In this document: piece after piece, positions 45,330-56,764 of the stretch
Position numbering within the stretch: position 1 is the stretch's first letter
Layout: each line of letters opens with the position of its first letter
Assembly (NCBI GenBank): GCA_039090855.1
Contig: CM077027.1
Location: 102,218,424 to 102,282,423 of the forward strand
Source of the DNA: Macrothele yani
Lineage: Eukaryota > Arthropoda > Arachnida > Araneae > Macrothelidae
Direction of reading: 5' to 3'
DNA length: 64,000 bases
Translations under genes and position numbers: made by a program
Notes under the pieces: model-generated
Databases searched by the model: none
What the model was told of the DNA's origin: nothing
The model's input: the letters and a program-made list of their open reading frames with translations, nothing else

Positions 45330-45560
45330 TTGGGCGATCCGAACATTATGAGTGACTACAAATCGATATCTTAAAAGCTGTGGGACTCCACCTCACGCGA
45401 TACGTGACGCTATGTTTCAGCAAGATAATGCCAAGTCACATATTACTAACATCACTTTGAAGTGCTTAGAACTTACATCCACTCTTCGGTAGCCTGCCAG
45501 GTCTCGGACTTATAACCCATAGAATGTGTTTGAGATGCTTAAGCTACGATCTACGGGCTT
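45330..45560 (+). pseudogene. Tc1-like transposase fragment
   Basis: MFQQDNAKSHIT, the second catalytic block, is read at about 45411-45445. PARSRTYNP then NVFEMLK follow with stops in between, at the position of the SPDLNPIEHVWD block. The catalytic Glu codon is a stop. Only this central fragment remains. Confidence 0.7.
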
Positions 45561-45606
45561 ATTCGTAAGCGGAGCGGACATGATTATCTCATCATCATCG
45601 GACATT

Positions 45607-45646
45607 ATTTTGTACGGCGGGCACACATGTGCCCGCCGTACAAAAT
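45607..45646. repeat. Perfect 40 bp palindrome (19 bp arms, 2 nt centre)
   Basis: ATTTTGTACGGCGGGCACA is followed by CA and then its exact complement. No mismatch, and GC-rich in an AT-rich region. Confidence 0.97.
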
Positions 45647-45807
45647 CAGCTATAAGAGGCATGGTATGTTGTGCATCAAAACGCTACTCCAAGTTTGTAT
45701 GCCGTGACGGTTGGATGCGTTTATCACAAGCCATGAATTATTTAACAGAAAATTGAATACTGTCACGCAATTCAGGAACGAAACATATTTGTTCCTCTGG
45801 TCTGATT

Positions 45808-46094
45808 ATAATCATGTCTTGCTCATCACCCAAGTTATTTAGTATGAGATAATCATGTCTTGCTCATCACCCAAGTTATTTAGTATGAGATAATCATGTC
45901 TTGCTCATCACCCAAGTTATTTAGTATGAGATAATCATGTCTTGCTCATCACCCAAGTTATTTAGTATGAGATAATCATGTCTTGCTCATCACCCAAGTT
46001 ATTTAGTATGAGATAATCATGTCTTGCTCATCACCCAAGTTATTTAGTATGAGATAATCATGTCTTGCTCATCACCCAAATTATTTAGTATGAG
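45808..46094 (+). repeat. Minisatellite, seven copies of 41 bp
   Basis: Units begin ATAATCATGTCTTGCTCATC at 45808, 45849, 45890, 45931, 45972, 46013 and 46054. All but the last are identical as read. The last has one G-to-A change. Confidence 0.98.
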
Positions 46095-46484
46095 ATTTTG
46101 TACTGAATTCAGATACCTCTTAATGGTTCAATGTCGGTGCCATAGAATGACACTGATACCCGGCGAATTTACGAAGGTATCCTAGATTAGTCCAAGATAT
46201 TAGCCTTAAAAAAATATGGGCATTAATTCTGATGGAACTACAAATCAGCATGAAAAAAAAAACATAGTGAGAAACTAATATTTAAGGAATCTAGAAATTG
46301 GTATCGTAATTTTATTTAGCAATTAATCACCACCTTAATTTTCATAGTCATTGAATGATAGTGTCACATGATTTATCTGCTATTCTGTTATCAGTCAAAT
46401 CAGCACTTACCTTCCGCGAATAGTTTGCATCATGTCGTTCGAAAATGACTACGCAATGCGCTAGACGGAAAAAAGGTGATGATG
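46095..46484. other. Non-coding stretch, nothing recognised
   Basis: AT-rich sequence between the minisatellite and the MITE. Confidence 0.4.
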
Positions 46485-46754
46485 CACTGTTAAAAATTTT
46501 GTGGTAGGTTTTACCAAAAAGTGGTGCTGCACCACTTTCTGAGAAAAGATACACCATTGAGTGGTGCAAACAAAACCCAACAACATGGTGCAGTTTTGTA
46601 CTACGTTATGGTGCAAGGCTGCACCACAGTACGTATGTGCAAGGTTTCAACGTGTTGTTGGGGTTTGTTTGCACCACTCAATGGTGTATCTTTTCTCAGA
46701 AAGTGGTGCACACACCACTTCTTGGTAAAACCTACCACAAAATTTTAAACAGTG
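46485..46754. mobile_element. Palindromic MITE with roughly 95 bp arms
   Basis: Arms starting CACTGTTAAAAATTTTGTGG at both ends (read inward) pair with very few mismatches through TGGTGCAAACAAAACCC, leaving about 80 nt between them. A diverged relative lies at 15227-15510. No coding content. Confidence 0.93.
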
Positions 46755-47065
46755 TGGGTTATAAAAATACTTGCAGCGTTTTCTGAAAAAGGTACTGAAA
46801 TGTCTAATTCTAGAAGATTCAATTTTTTAGTTTGGAAACTAAAAGTGTAGAGAACTCTGAATGCGGTTCAGACGCGATTCTGACGCATTACGGGATCATG
46901 CACTGTCGAAAAACAAACTGTTTCTAGTTAGAAGTAATATTCTAACTGTCTCATCTTTCAAGGGTCCCCTTGAGCTGCGTTGTTACATTCCAAGTCACCG
47001 TTTCAACTGTTTTCAGCTGAATTCTAGGATTTCGAAAGTTGTTTTTGTTTGTTTGTCTGTTTCTG

Positions 47066-47124
47066 GATGTTTAACGACCACTGTGAGCAACTCGTTGAGC
47101 AATAAGGAGTCGACCCTAATTTGA
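47066..47124 (-). repeat. SINE family 1 tail scrap, antisense
   Basis: TTTAACGACCACTGTGAGCA and GTCGACCCTAATTTGAGGCC match the SINE 3' body in reverse. It stops at the palindrome at 47125. Confidence 0.7.
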
Positions 47125-47166
47125 GGCCACTATAGTTCCACGGGTGCACGTGGAACTATAGTGGCC
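47125..47166. repeat. Perfect 42 bp hairpin (18 bp arms, 6 nt loop)
   Basis: GGCCACTATAGTTCCACG, then GGTGCA, then the exact complement of the first arm. The first arm is the end of the adjoining SINE scrap, so the second arm looks like a local inverted copy. Confidence 0.96.
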
Positions 47167-47589
47167 CCAAGTGCACCGCTCGGAGGTGTTTTCACCGGAA
47201 GCTTTCAAATGTGTAAGACAGGCTTCAGGGAATACAGTACATATGGGAGCTTTGCAGGATGTTTAAACTTCGTAGTAACATATTTGTTTAGCAGAGACAC
47301 AATACGCCGCAATGTTTTCAAAGAAATTTTGTACACTGTAGTCTTTCCATATTATCTCAGCACTGCGAACAAAATTCTTGCACAAGTGATTATCATACAT
47401 GCTGTGCTTACGTTCTGCCACGATTCAATGCCCCCGCCAACAAAATAAAGATAGCATGCTTTGCCAAAAGATGGTCTAAATGTTCTTCGAGATATAATTT
47501 ACAGTTTGGATGACTGATCCGCTTATATACGGTGTTTTGTCATTGTTTAATAAAATAAGCTTTGAACTACATATCATCATCAACAACCA
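47167..47589. other. Region with an unassigned open frame
   Basis: The plus strand is open from 47161 to 47448 (95 codons from a GTG, not ATG), hydrophobic in its second half, and followed closely by AATAAA. No family was recognised, so no coding call is made. Confidence 0.3.
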
Positions 47590-47885
47590 TGAGACAAATG
47601 CCCGTAGGAGCCGGCCACCAGATGGCAGCAAATTATTATCGTCTTGTATTTTTACTACCAGTACATCGGCACTCATCTGATAAGCCCTGTTAGGGAAGGG
47701 GGACCAGGAACTAAGTGCGTCCGGGGCAGACTTCAGAGGGAACCATCCACGCATTCCGGTCCCCACATCCGGGGAGTATGCGGAAAAGCCGCAGACTAAA
47801 TGGCCGGCAGGACCGGGCTCGGTCACCCGTCAGCCTCCCGCAATAAGCACAGCACGTTACCCAACTGCGCTATACTCGTGGTTGG
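47590..47885 (-). repeat. Probable third tRNA-derived SINE family, antisense
   Basis: On the minus strand TATAGCGCAGTTGGGTAACG is an A-box-like head. A GC-richer body with GTGGGGACCGGAATGCGTGG follows, and the end lies near TTGATGATGATAT. It is a single copy in this window, so the call rests on the Pol III-like head. Confidence 0.5.
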
Positions 47886-47915
47886 ACTACTTATACCAAT
47901 GCAAAACACATATAC

Positions 47916-49023
47916 CAGCTGGTGGCCAACCTTTTTTCAAATTGAAACAGTAAATTCTTTGAAATCATTTGAAAGGCCATCCTAACCAACTTAAATATTG
48001 ACAACTATTACCAGCTAAAAATGGGGTTATTTTAGATGTTTTTGTAAAGTACTGAAACCCACATACATTTTAAACAGTCATTTTATTAAATCATTCACAT
48101 AATATTAAAATTATTATGCAAAAAATAAACTGAATTGTTAAAATGAAACTTTCTTTTTACTAGAAATTAAAGAGACAAAATTAATTAAAAAATTAAAGTT
48201 CCTATGAACTTTACACACCTGCAACACTAACGCGATTTTTGAACCTGCTTTTCACGTAACAATTTTGTCAATGTTAGGTGTAATTCTCGATGGACTTAAA
48301 AGAAACAGATTACCAAGGTGTGCATCTGTGATAGTGGAACGAAATTTACTTTTTACAACATTCATGGAGGGAAATGTTTGGTCACAAATGTATGTGAATA
48401 CAAATCTGCAAATGAACTTCAAAGCAAGGTCATGAAGCTTGGGAACCTGTTCTTTAGGGACGTATTTCCAAAACTCAAATCAAATAAAGAGCAGTGGGTG
48501 ATTCACATTGTTATTTAAACTTAACACTAAGTCCTGAGTGGCTTTGGATTTCTAATATTTCGATTTGCATTGATGTGGAATATTTATGTACATCAGACTC
48601 TGAAATACAAAATGGATTTGTGAATAAGTTTATGTTACTCCTTTCAGATTCAAAAGCTGAAAATCGAGTTAAGAATGACTCGTACAAAGATGTAACAGCT
48701 GATTTGTATATTAAATGATCCACGGTAAAATTACTGTACTTACTGAAGATTTGCCGAATATTTGAGAAGTTTACACTGCTCTAAATTCTTACAAAACAAT
48801 TTCAACTTTAATTTAAAATTGTTGACTTCGTTATATAAAATAAAGTGAATCCAGAATAAAATAAATAATAATAAAATAAATATAATTATTATCGTCAGTA
48901 AGAGTTAAATTAGAAAAAACAAAGTTCAAAGTTAGTGCTCGGGCTACTGGGGGAGGGGGAGGAGATTCAAAATGTCCTGGCGGGCCAACGTTTGGCCCGC
49001 GAGCCTAGGGGTGGTCACTCCTG
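47916..49023. mobile_element. hAT element relic
   Basis: Ends CAGCTGGTGGCCAACC and (inward from the right) CAGGAGTGACCACCCCTAGG, with GGCCAACGTTTGGCCCGCG just inside the right end. The flanks ACATATAC (47908-47915) and CCATATAT (49024-49031) agree at six of eight positions. The interior at about 48360-48520 (ELQSKVMKLGNLFFRDVFP) may be a transposase scrap. Confidence 0.75.
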
Positions 49024-52000
49024 CCATATATCAATGCAAATGACGTAGAAAACATGTTTACAGAATGAAATCAAGCAAGTAAGAAATGAGCGAGTTTTGC
49101 GATTCAAGTAATTGAAATATCATTTCAGGGTGTGGAAAAGAAGATTTAGATGAAGCGAAGCAGGAAATTATCCGACAACGAGCTAGAAGTCGGTGAATGA
49201 TGTCCAGCTTTGCAGTAAGCAGTCTTTATTTTTCAGGTGATGCAGAGTAGATGTGAACAGTCTAGTTATTTCTGTAGCAAAGCACCAAAAAATTAAAGTT
49301 TTCTTTTTTCCATAAAAGTTAAATACCTGTAAAGTGTTAAACGAAGACAAAATAACAACTTTAAAGCACACAGGTGGGTTATGCTTGTCTGTTATTTCCT
49401 GTCCTATTGTGTTTCAGCTGAAACTCGCTACAAACAATTATTAACAGTTAGGGGTTCACACGTCGAAATTCGTGTTTCTCGAAGAGACAGACAAATTCTG
49501 TTATCCTTTCCGCTGCAGCTTAAGTAAGGAAGGACAAAACCAGCATTGAAAAATGCGTATCAGTGCACACATTATGGGGCCAAGGTACATAGCGTACGAC
49601 AAAGTGATACTGTCTGCCAATATTTTGATCTACTTTGCGATTATTTCCATAGAGATAAACACGTGCCAGAATATTTGACGCCAGGGTAGGGGTGAAATGA
49701 AGAGAGAAATCTTGGGTTCGCGTTTAAAATGATCCTCGGCCCCCTGAAGGCCGGAGACTTTTTGTCTGAGAGGAATCGTGTGTCGCTCCGCGTGAAGCTC
49801 GCTGCGGGTGTTGCTCAAAATTCACTCCCTTTGAAGCTACAGCAAGGTCGACAAACATGGTGGAAAGTATTTTTTCGCCAATTATTCTTAATGATAGCGA
49901 AAGCAACGATGTTTTTACGTCGCTGACCCGCGCTAGAGTCAGCGAAATGCGAAGGGATGTGTCGCATTGATTTGTATTAATTATGTAAGAACTATGTATC
50001 TGCATATGTATGATGGCTAATTGGCTTTCTTAAGAGAAGTGTATTTCATCACCGCCAGGTTTTGATAATCATTTGGAAACAATGGTGACTTAATCATTCG
50101 TTCAGAGATGCACCGAATAATTTAGTAATTCATCCCTTTTCTACGCGAGATCAACTAAGAAATGGTTTTAGCACAAGGAAAATTAAATTCAATGACTTTA
50201 CGAGTAAAATCTATGTTACTTTCCCAAACTATTAAAAAAACCCCACCCTTTTTGTAGTTTTTTTTATTGGACTAGCAGTTTATTACTTAACAAGAAGTAA
50301 CATCCTTGCTTGTTTACAGAACTTACACTACAACATTTTCACATGTTATTATATGCTACTAATATAAGGTAGTTAAGATTAGAAATAGGTAAAAGTTAAA
50401 CCTAAAACTATACTGATGTAAAACGTACAACACTTTTTTAAAAAATGTTACTGCCTTCTTCCTCTAGTAGTTAGCAGTTCAGAATTGCTTACAAATTATT
50501 ATGCAATCTTTTAGAAAACTGGCAAACTAATTTCCATAAGTTCTCAGCAACTCGATGAGACCCACCTTTGCATTCTACTACTGCGCTACTGAAGATATTT
50601 CAGAAAGCAGAGATACTGTAATACCCCACGTATTTTTCTATTCATAACTTCATTAAAAATATCTAGCAGCCACAGAACGCCCACACCCAGTTTATGATTG
50701 TACGACAATCCGAAACAATCGACTACCATAGGCGACGACAGTTATCCATTGCTGAGCGCCGCGGGGAGGCATATATGTGTGTGTGTATTGTAACTGACGG
50801 CAGGTCATAAAACTACCACACAGTTAGCCTTCATTGCCACATTTTTTAGTTTCTTTTACGTTTATAGGATTATACCGACTCGTTCTATTACTCAATATGC
50901 TTAGCCTCTCATAATGCATTTACAGAAAAAGCAGACAGGTAGCTAGTCTAACTAGCACCTACCTGCGCAGTAGGTTCAGTTGGACCAGCTGATGATATAA
51001 AATATGTATATCATCCGGTTATTATACGTAAGTTACGTAAGGTGCCTCTTTATTTTATGTATTTGCCTTACTTCATTCATTTTTTTTTCTGTCTTACTTG
51101 TCTTGTATGTTATTTATTCGATAATTTGACCACTTGATTGTTTGTCTTCATATATCGATTTAAAGTTATCATATTTGGGATTTGACGACATGATCACCTG
51201 TTCAATAAGTCACGTTCTGCCTGTAGGTTACTTATATGTCTCTCCACCCCAAAAACTCCTTTAGTATTATACTTCCATCTGATGATAGTCTTTAGGAAGG
51301 CTGAAAGTTCTTATGACTTTATTTTAAACCTTTTAACGTATACATTAAATAAGTTCTTCACTGCATCTGAACCTCACGTACTGTTTTAATTATCGTGCTT
51401 TTAAGACCATTACCTTAAACTTTTATGATTGACTCATTCCGCACGAGAACCAGATGCCTTGTAAGTTCCAATAGATATCCGCTGTTAGGAGTAATGTCAA
51501 ATGTAATGTAAGGAAATTCACGATGAAGCTGAAATAACTTGCATCATGTGTGCGCGCGTATCACAGTTTTTTGAAAATCTATCTTCCCACTTTACGTTTT
51601 CTTCTTGTTCTAATCCATCTCTTGGCTCTCAGACTGTCCATTTTCCGATTTTATTTGCTCAACAGTATCTTTGGATTTTGTCTGTGGTTCGAGCAGTACG
51701 TATTTCGCTGCATAGCTTCGAAGCGAATGTCTAAACAATTCTTTCCCTTTTTATCTGATTAGCTTTCAATCTAGGTCAACTTTTAGATGAGAATTTGAAT
51801 TCCACTTCCATATTATTACTCATAGTTGATAGGAGTATGGAATGCCTTTCTCTGAAGGCACGAACGGTTAACAGTCTTTAAAAGAGAATAACTTCCTCAT
51901 AGCAGCGCAGTTTTCCTTTCGTTCCATTTGTGCTTGTCTATAGACATATCGGATTGGAAAAAAATATTTGTCCTCGATATCGCTAATCATGATGATGATG

Positions 52001-52613
52001 GTTATAGAATACTGAATTTCTGACGCAAGGTTTTCGCACTAGGTGGCGTTTTCTTTTTTCTGTATGTGTGCCAGCAACATCCGCCAATATCAAACGAAGC
52101 TTTAGGCCCTAAACGATCGTTCAGAATGCGCGATTAGTGGGGACCGTGAGCAAAGCAAAGGAGCGGTCTGTTACAATTCCTTCAGCTAGTTTTAAGGTCA
52201 GTACGAAAACCTATCCTTGACACACAGTCCTAGTTTCCCTTTTGTTTTTGAAAAAAAAAACAATAAATCATCTACGTCTCGTAATGCGTCAACTTCAACG
52301 GTTTTTTAACGTTCTCTTAATCACGACTCTTCACTGCAACACCCTTTCATCAAGTGAGTTAAAATTTTCCAAATTCAGCTGTTTCTTTCTCTGTCAGTCA
52401 GCAAGTCACGTGAAAACCAAGTACATCACGATGAACTTTTGGTTTAGCTACATTCGTGAACATTATTCTCCTTTTAAAATATGCAAAACAAAACAAAAAT
52501 TTATCGAGAGAATAGCCACATATATTATTTACATCTTGTTTATATGCAATATTCATTTTAAATGTCCACCAGCCTAACATTCTACCACAAAGCAGTCAAC
52601 TTATCTTACATCA
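49024..52613. other. Long non-coding stretch with a CpG-richer patch
   Basis: Mostly AT-rich. The 49735-49975 segment is CpG-richer. It includes ATGGTGGAAAGTATT at 49858, opening a 37-codon frame that ends at the TGA near 49969. A (GT)n run is at about 50779. No transposon termini were recognised. Confidence 0.35.
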
Positions 52614-52855
52614 CGCAACGGTGGCCGAGTGATCTGAGGCGCTGGCCCCTCGCTGTTTGTCCGATATTGGCCCGTGTTCGAGTCCCCGGATGAGGAATGG
52701 GTGGTGTGATTATCTAATGGCGCTGGATGTTAAACCTCCATCGAGCCAGTGGTCCCAAATCAGGGTCAGACAGCAGCTTACAGCTCTTAAAATGATCATG
52801 GTGGTGTTAAGTACTGATACAAAAGATACACACACACGCAAGCTGCAATAAATTG
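52614..52855 (+). repeat. SINE with tRNA-Leu/Ser-like head, family 1b
   Basis: GGTGGCCGAGTGATCTGAGGC (A box), GTGTTCGAGTCCCCGGATGAGG (B box), then a body with GAGCCAGTGGTCCCAAATCAGGG and CATGGTGGTGTTAAG, a diverged family 1 core. Confidence 0.8.
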
Positions 52856-53638
52856 GTAATACTGAGAGATTTGCACGGGAGGGCAATGCTTCCCTCCTCC
52901 CCACAGATTAAGCAAAAAATTCCGGACTCGGGCGAGGCCTTTACTGGAATGTTTAGAATCTTGCTAGTGTGTTAAAGAAAAAATTTTGGTCTCAAAAAAC
53001 GAAGACTTGTTCAATAATCAGATGGCGAAGATCACTGAGTGAAACAAAAGACCCTATCCGCAACCAGAACCATTGATTAATTACAACTGAAACTGACAAG
53101 CCAGGCTGTAAGATGAGAGTCTGAAATGGGACGGTTTATTTCTTTGAAGTTTGAAATAAAATTCTGTTTTCACTGCGTTGGCTTTAGCGACTAAAACACA
53201 TGGCTTTCTAGAGAAATATTTACATAAACAGTTTCACGGAAGTAAAACCGAAACGAGCTTATGGCGCGATTCGTTGCTACAACGGAGATGAAGTTTAAAG
53301 TGTTTCTTACGTTTTTGAGGATCGAGGCTACCTCGTTTATATTTAAGCGTAGAAGAGGAAATGCGCTTACATTTGTAACAGAAGCATGTAGTTAGGTCTA
53401 AACCACGTTTGTGCGAGGAATTTTTACGAGAAATGGTACGTCTTTCTGCTTTACATTCTCTTTACTACTGAGATAGCTTAGTTCAGCAGAGCACCTATGT
53501 TTCTCTTGAAAACGAATCCTCAACCTTTTCGGAATCGCGGATCACACGACAAAGTGGATAGGACTCGCGGGCCATATGAAAAAGAATAAAATTGTATGTG
53601 TTTATCACGAATATCGATTATTTCAAAGCAGTGGCGCA
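52856..53638. other. Non-coding stretch, nothing recognised
   Basis: AT-rich sequence. TCCTCAACCTTTTCGGAATC near 53518 recalls hAT termini, but no partner end could be fixed. Confidence 0.35.
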
Positions 53639-54058
53639 CCCACGGGATGGGGGAGGGGAGGAGATGCCCTCCTTGGGAAAAGAGAAAATTTATGACGTCG
53701 AAGTTTGAAAAAAAAAAAATCCCGATAGCGATCTACATATACTTCCTAACTATGTGCCATACAAATACAGCAGACAATAATTATAAGAGAGTAGTTCTGT
53801 TAAATAAATTTAGAAAAATCTAACCATAAAAATAATTTTAGCTACTGTTTCTTCTAATCATTTAACTTTCTTGTACTGTAACATTACTAGTAGTTGGATA
53901 AGAATATATGTACAAAAGTCAACCTCCTTAATTGTTTTGGCACCTGACTAATTTTCCCTGTAAATTTAGAAAGGGTCACCCCCACCTGGGAAAATTCTGT
54001 GCGCCACGGCACGCCCCCCCCTTCCTTTCCCCTTGATAAATTTCTGGATGCGCTACTG
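53639..54058. mobile_element. hAT MITE with 8 bp target duplication
   Basis: Ends CAGTGGCGCACCCA and (inward) CAGTAGCGCATCCAG. The flanks TTTCAAAG (53631-53638) and TTTCAGAG (54059-54066) differ at one base. 420 bp and non-coding. Confidence 0.88.
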
Positions 54059-54204
54059 TTTCAGAGAAGTTTTAAAATCCTAAACTTTCGGAAAAGAAAC
54101 AATGTAGTTAACATGCTATCTATGTTATAAAAAAGTCCGAAACACGTGCCTGATATGCCTACGTTTTTTAGTGCTCTTTAAAAAATTCAATTATAAATAC
54201 AGGG

Positions 54205-54587
54205 ACATCAAACAGAGGTAATCGCTCTTTCCACGTTTATAAGTGAGTCACGAAAAATTCTCATTGGCCGCCACCGGGAATCGAACCCTGGGTCTTCCAG
54301 TTACGCGCCGGATATGCTTCCACTGCACAACAGCGGCCTCGAATTTCTCCAGACTCACACACACTAACTGCCAAGCCAATTTGGCCGGTTGCTTCTTGGA
54401 GCCCCGCACAATGCTGGGGATTCACCAAAGATGGTAAGCAGCAACTGAATATCCGGCGCGTAACTGGAAGACCCTGGGTTCGATTCCCGGAGGCGGCCAA
54501 TGAAAATTGTTCCATGACTTACTTATAAACGTGGAAAGAGCGATGACCTCTGTTTGATGTTCCTAGTCCACGTCAAATGTCTGTATT
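54205..54587. repeat. Inverted pair of tRNA-like SINE units with 16 bp flanking repeats
   Basis: The arm 54208-54317 and the arm 54449-54560 are inverted copies containing TGGGTTCGATTCCCGG-type B boxes and TCCGGCGCGTAACTGGAAG. AATTATAAATACAGGG flanks the pair at 54189-54204 and 54588-54603. The left unit has a fuller tRNA-like head (CCGCTGTTGTGCAGTGGAAGC on the minus strand). Confidence 0.85.
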
Positions 54588-54598
54588 AATTATAAATA

Positions 54599-54772
54599 CA
54601 GGGGTCGCGCTGCCGATCGCCATCTTCGCAATTTGCTAAAAAAAAATCGTTTTGGCGATGGAAATAGAGCTTTGGCGATTACCTTTTTGTACTGTTATAA
54701 CACTTTGGCGACAAAAAAATGAATTTGGCGAATAAATTGGCGAAAACTTTAAAAAAGCCAGCGCGACCCCTG
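54599..54772. mobile_element. hAT-type MITE, 174 bp, copy 1
   Basis: Ends CAGGGGTCGCGCTG and CAGCGCGACCCCTG, perfect inverse over 14 bp. The interior is rich in TTTGGCGA words. A reversed copy lies at 63231-63405. The flanks TATAAATA and TAATTATA agree at five of eight bases. Confidence 0.87.
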
Positions 54773-55703
54773 TAATTATAGCAGCATTGCTCAAAACAGG
54801 TTTGGGAGTTCAAAGTCCATGTACCTAAGGTACCTGGATTTTCATTTTTTTATTTTATAATTTCCTTCATGGAAAAAGTCTCGCGGTCCACTAAAAAGAG
54901 CACCCCGAGACACGTGCTGAAGGTCCCTGCTCTAGATGAAGCCTTGCGTTATTTGCAATAAGTGGTGGGGAACACGTGATGAAATTATGAGTCACACCGG
55001 GCTTTCTAAAGTTTGGGGGCGCGAAGACCTCTAATACTGACAACACTCTCTATTTTTAGTTTTTTATACGCACGAAGGTAATTTCAAACAGTTTTTGAGT
55101 AGCATAGTACTTTTGTGAGCAAAAAATTATGAAAAAAAAAGAGGCTAATAGTGTTAATGCATTGCTTTCCATTGCTGCACAAGCTCAGAAGGTTTCCGGA
55201 ATTCTTAGCCGGTGGATTCTTGCTTCATTGGACAAACACATCTAAGCGTAATACGTGTGAAAATCATCACACGTTTTCGAGAAGAACTTCGCACTTTAAA
55301 GCCACCTTGAAAAAGTTCCATTTCAGACTTTAAAACAACATTTCCAAAAACGAAAATTTTAAGAGCACTAGAAAACATACATAACAGAAAACAAATGCGG
55401 TATTTGCTACTTCTGAAGGTCATTAAAATACTATCCTATTCTAATTCAAAACTTCGAAGTCTGTTTCAGGTAAGGCAATGCGAACTTCAGTTAGACAGAA
55501 AACCCGTTTGTTTCCGTGGATTTCATTCCAGAAAATCTGATTCTGACAGAAAAACGAACATGAACTGAAATTTGAAATCGTGGTTTAAATCGTTTAAAAA
55601 TTTACTGTCAGAAAGACTAGCTACTTTTGACAACGTCGAAATCCCTCATAACATTTCAACGTGTAACTACAATGAAAAAGTTCCATTCAAAACTACCTTC
55701 AGG
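54773..55703. other. Non-coding stretch, nothing recognised
   Basis: AT-rich with A runs. Small frames at 55151-55423 are not domain-like. Confidence 0.4.
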
Positions 55704-56576
55704 TTAACTCTTCCTTGAAAGTATTAACATAATTTCTGTGTTCGAATGTACATACCCCATTCCCTGCAAGAAAAAATCTAGTGGGATTAAATCCGGAGAA
55801 CGAGGAGTCTAAGAAATCGGCCAACCTACCAGGAAACATCTTATAAAGAAGCTCTCTCTCATAGAAGACCAATGTGGTGTATCCCCATCTTGTTGGAACA
55901 AGTTGTCAGGTTGCAGTTTGTGAAGCTGTGGTAAAACGAATTGTTTCAACATATCATAAGAAATTCCGATCACTGCCTTTTCGATGAAAAAGAAAGGTCC
56001 GATTATCCAGTCAAGCATGACACCACACCAGACATTGATTTTTGCACTGCTTCTCTCAGGCTGGTACGTTCAAAACTCCATTTTTTGGTGGTTGACATGA
56101 CCAGACACTAGAAATGTTGCTTCGTCCGAAAATATTACACGCTGTAAGAACGCATTATCAATTTTATCAAACAGCTCTACCACGAATTACATCCGTTTAG
56201 GTTTGTCCTGTATGTGAACAGCTTACAAAATTTATACTTCGTAAGCAAACAATTTTAGTCGCTTATGGAGGTCTTTCTGGACAGTTGAATGTGGTATTTG
56301 GTGTTCCCAAGATGTATGTCTGGTTGATTTGCCTGGGCTGCGATGAAATGTTTTCCTAATGTACTCTACCTTCTCGTCAGCGACACGAGGCCTTCCTAAG
56401 GAATAATTCTTCGAAACACTACCCACTGACACAAAGCGATAATACCAGTCTTTTATATCACGTGTTGATAGTGGATTACGCATCTTCGAATACAATTTCT
56501 CTGTACTTGCGTAGTTGGATTTGGTCTCGACGAACCATTTCACACACATAGCCTTTTACTGTACGGATAACGCCAT
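55704..56576 (-). pseudogene. Mariner-like transposase in one frame with six stops
   Basis: From the ATG at 56576 (MALSVQ, stop, KAMCVKWFVETKSN) a single frame of 291 codons reaches the stop at 55704-55706. It has six internal nonsense codons and no frameshift. The N-terminus is a helix-turn-helix like that called DUF4817 in arthropod transposases (STEKLYSKM, GSVSKNYSLGRPRVADEKVEYIR, PHSTVQKDLHKRL). Catalytic blocks are FSDEATFLVSGHVN, FQQDGDTPHW and PRSPDLIPLDFF. The shorter ATG-led frame at 56549 is only part of it. Decay by point mutation alone is notable. Confidence 0.85.
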
Positions 56577-56762
56577 TTCTTAAGGAATGCTAGTCCGCTT
56601 CTTCTCTTTACTGTTCGTATAAAACATTCACCGCCATCTGTTGGTACTAATAGAAAGCTCTTGCTTTATTACTAGCAGAAAATTACACGACAGCTACAAC
56701 GGGGTTGTTTTTTTTTTTTCCAATTTTTTCGCTTTTTGTGACATTTATTTATATACATCCTG
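55704..56762 (-). mobile_element. Mariner-related element, DUF4817-type, 3' end missing
   Basis: The 5' end (right side) starts CAGGATGTATATAAATAAATG with TA outside at 56763-56764. No matching left terminal repeat was found near 55700, so the 3' end seems lost. It contains one decayed transposase. Confidence 0.7.
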
Positions 56763-56764
56763 TA

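Noticed and set aside
45808..46094. CRISPR-like array
   Set aside because: Units are contiguous 41 bp repeats with no variable spacers, no cas genes and a eukaryotic context.
47161..47448. 95-residue membrane-like protein
   Set aside because: Non-ATG start, no recognised family, and the first codons overlap the palindrome. Kept only as an unassigned frame.
52242..52577. 111-residue plus-strand frame
   Set aside because: Composition follows the AT-rich DNA and no domain or splice context is visible.
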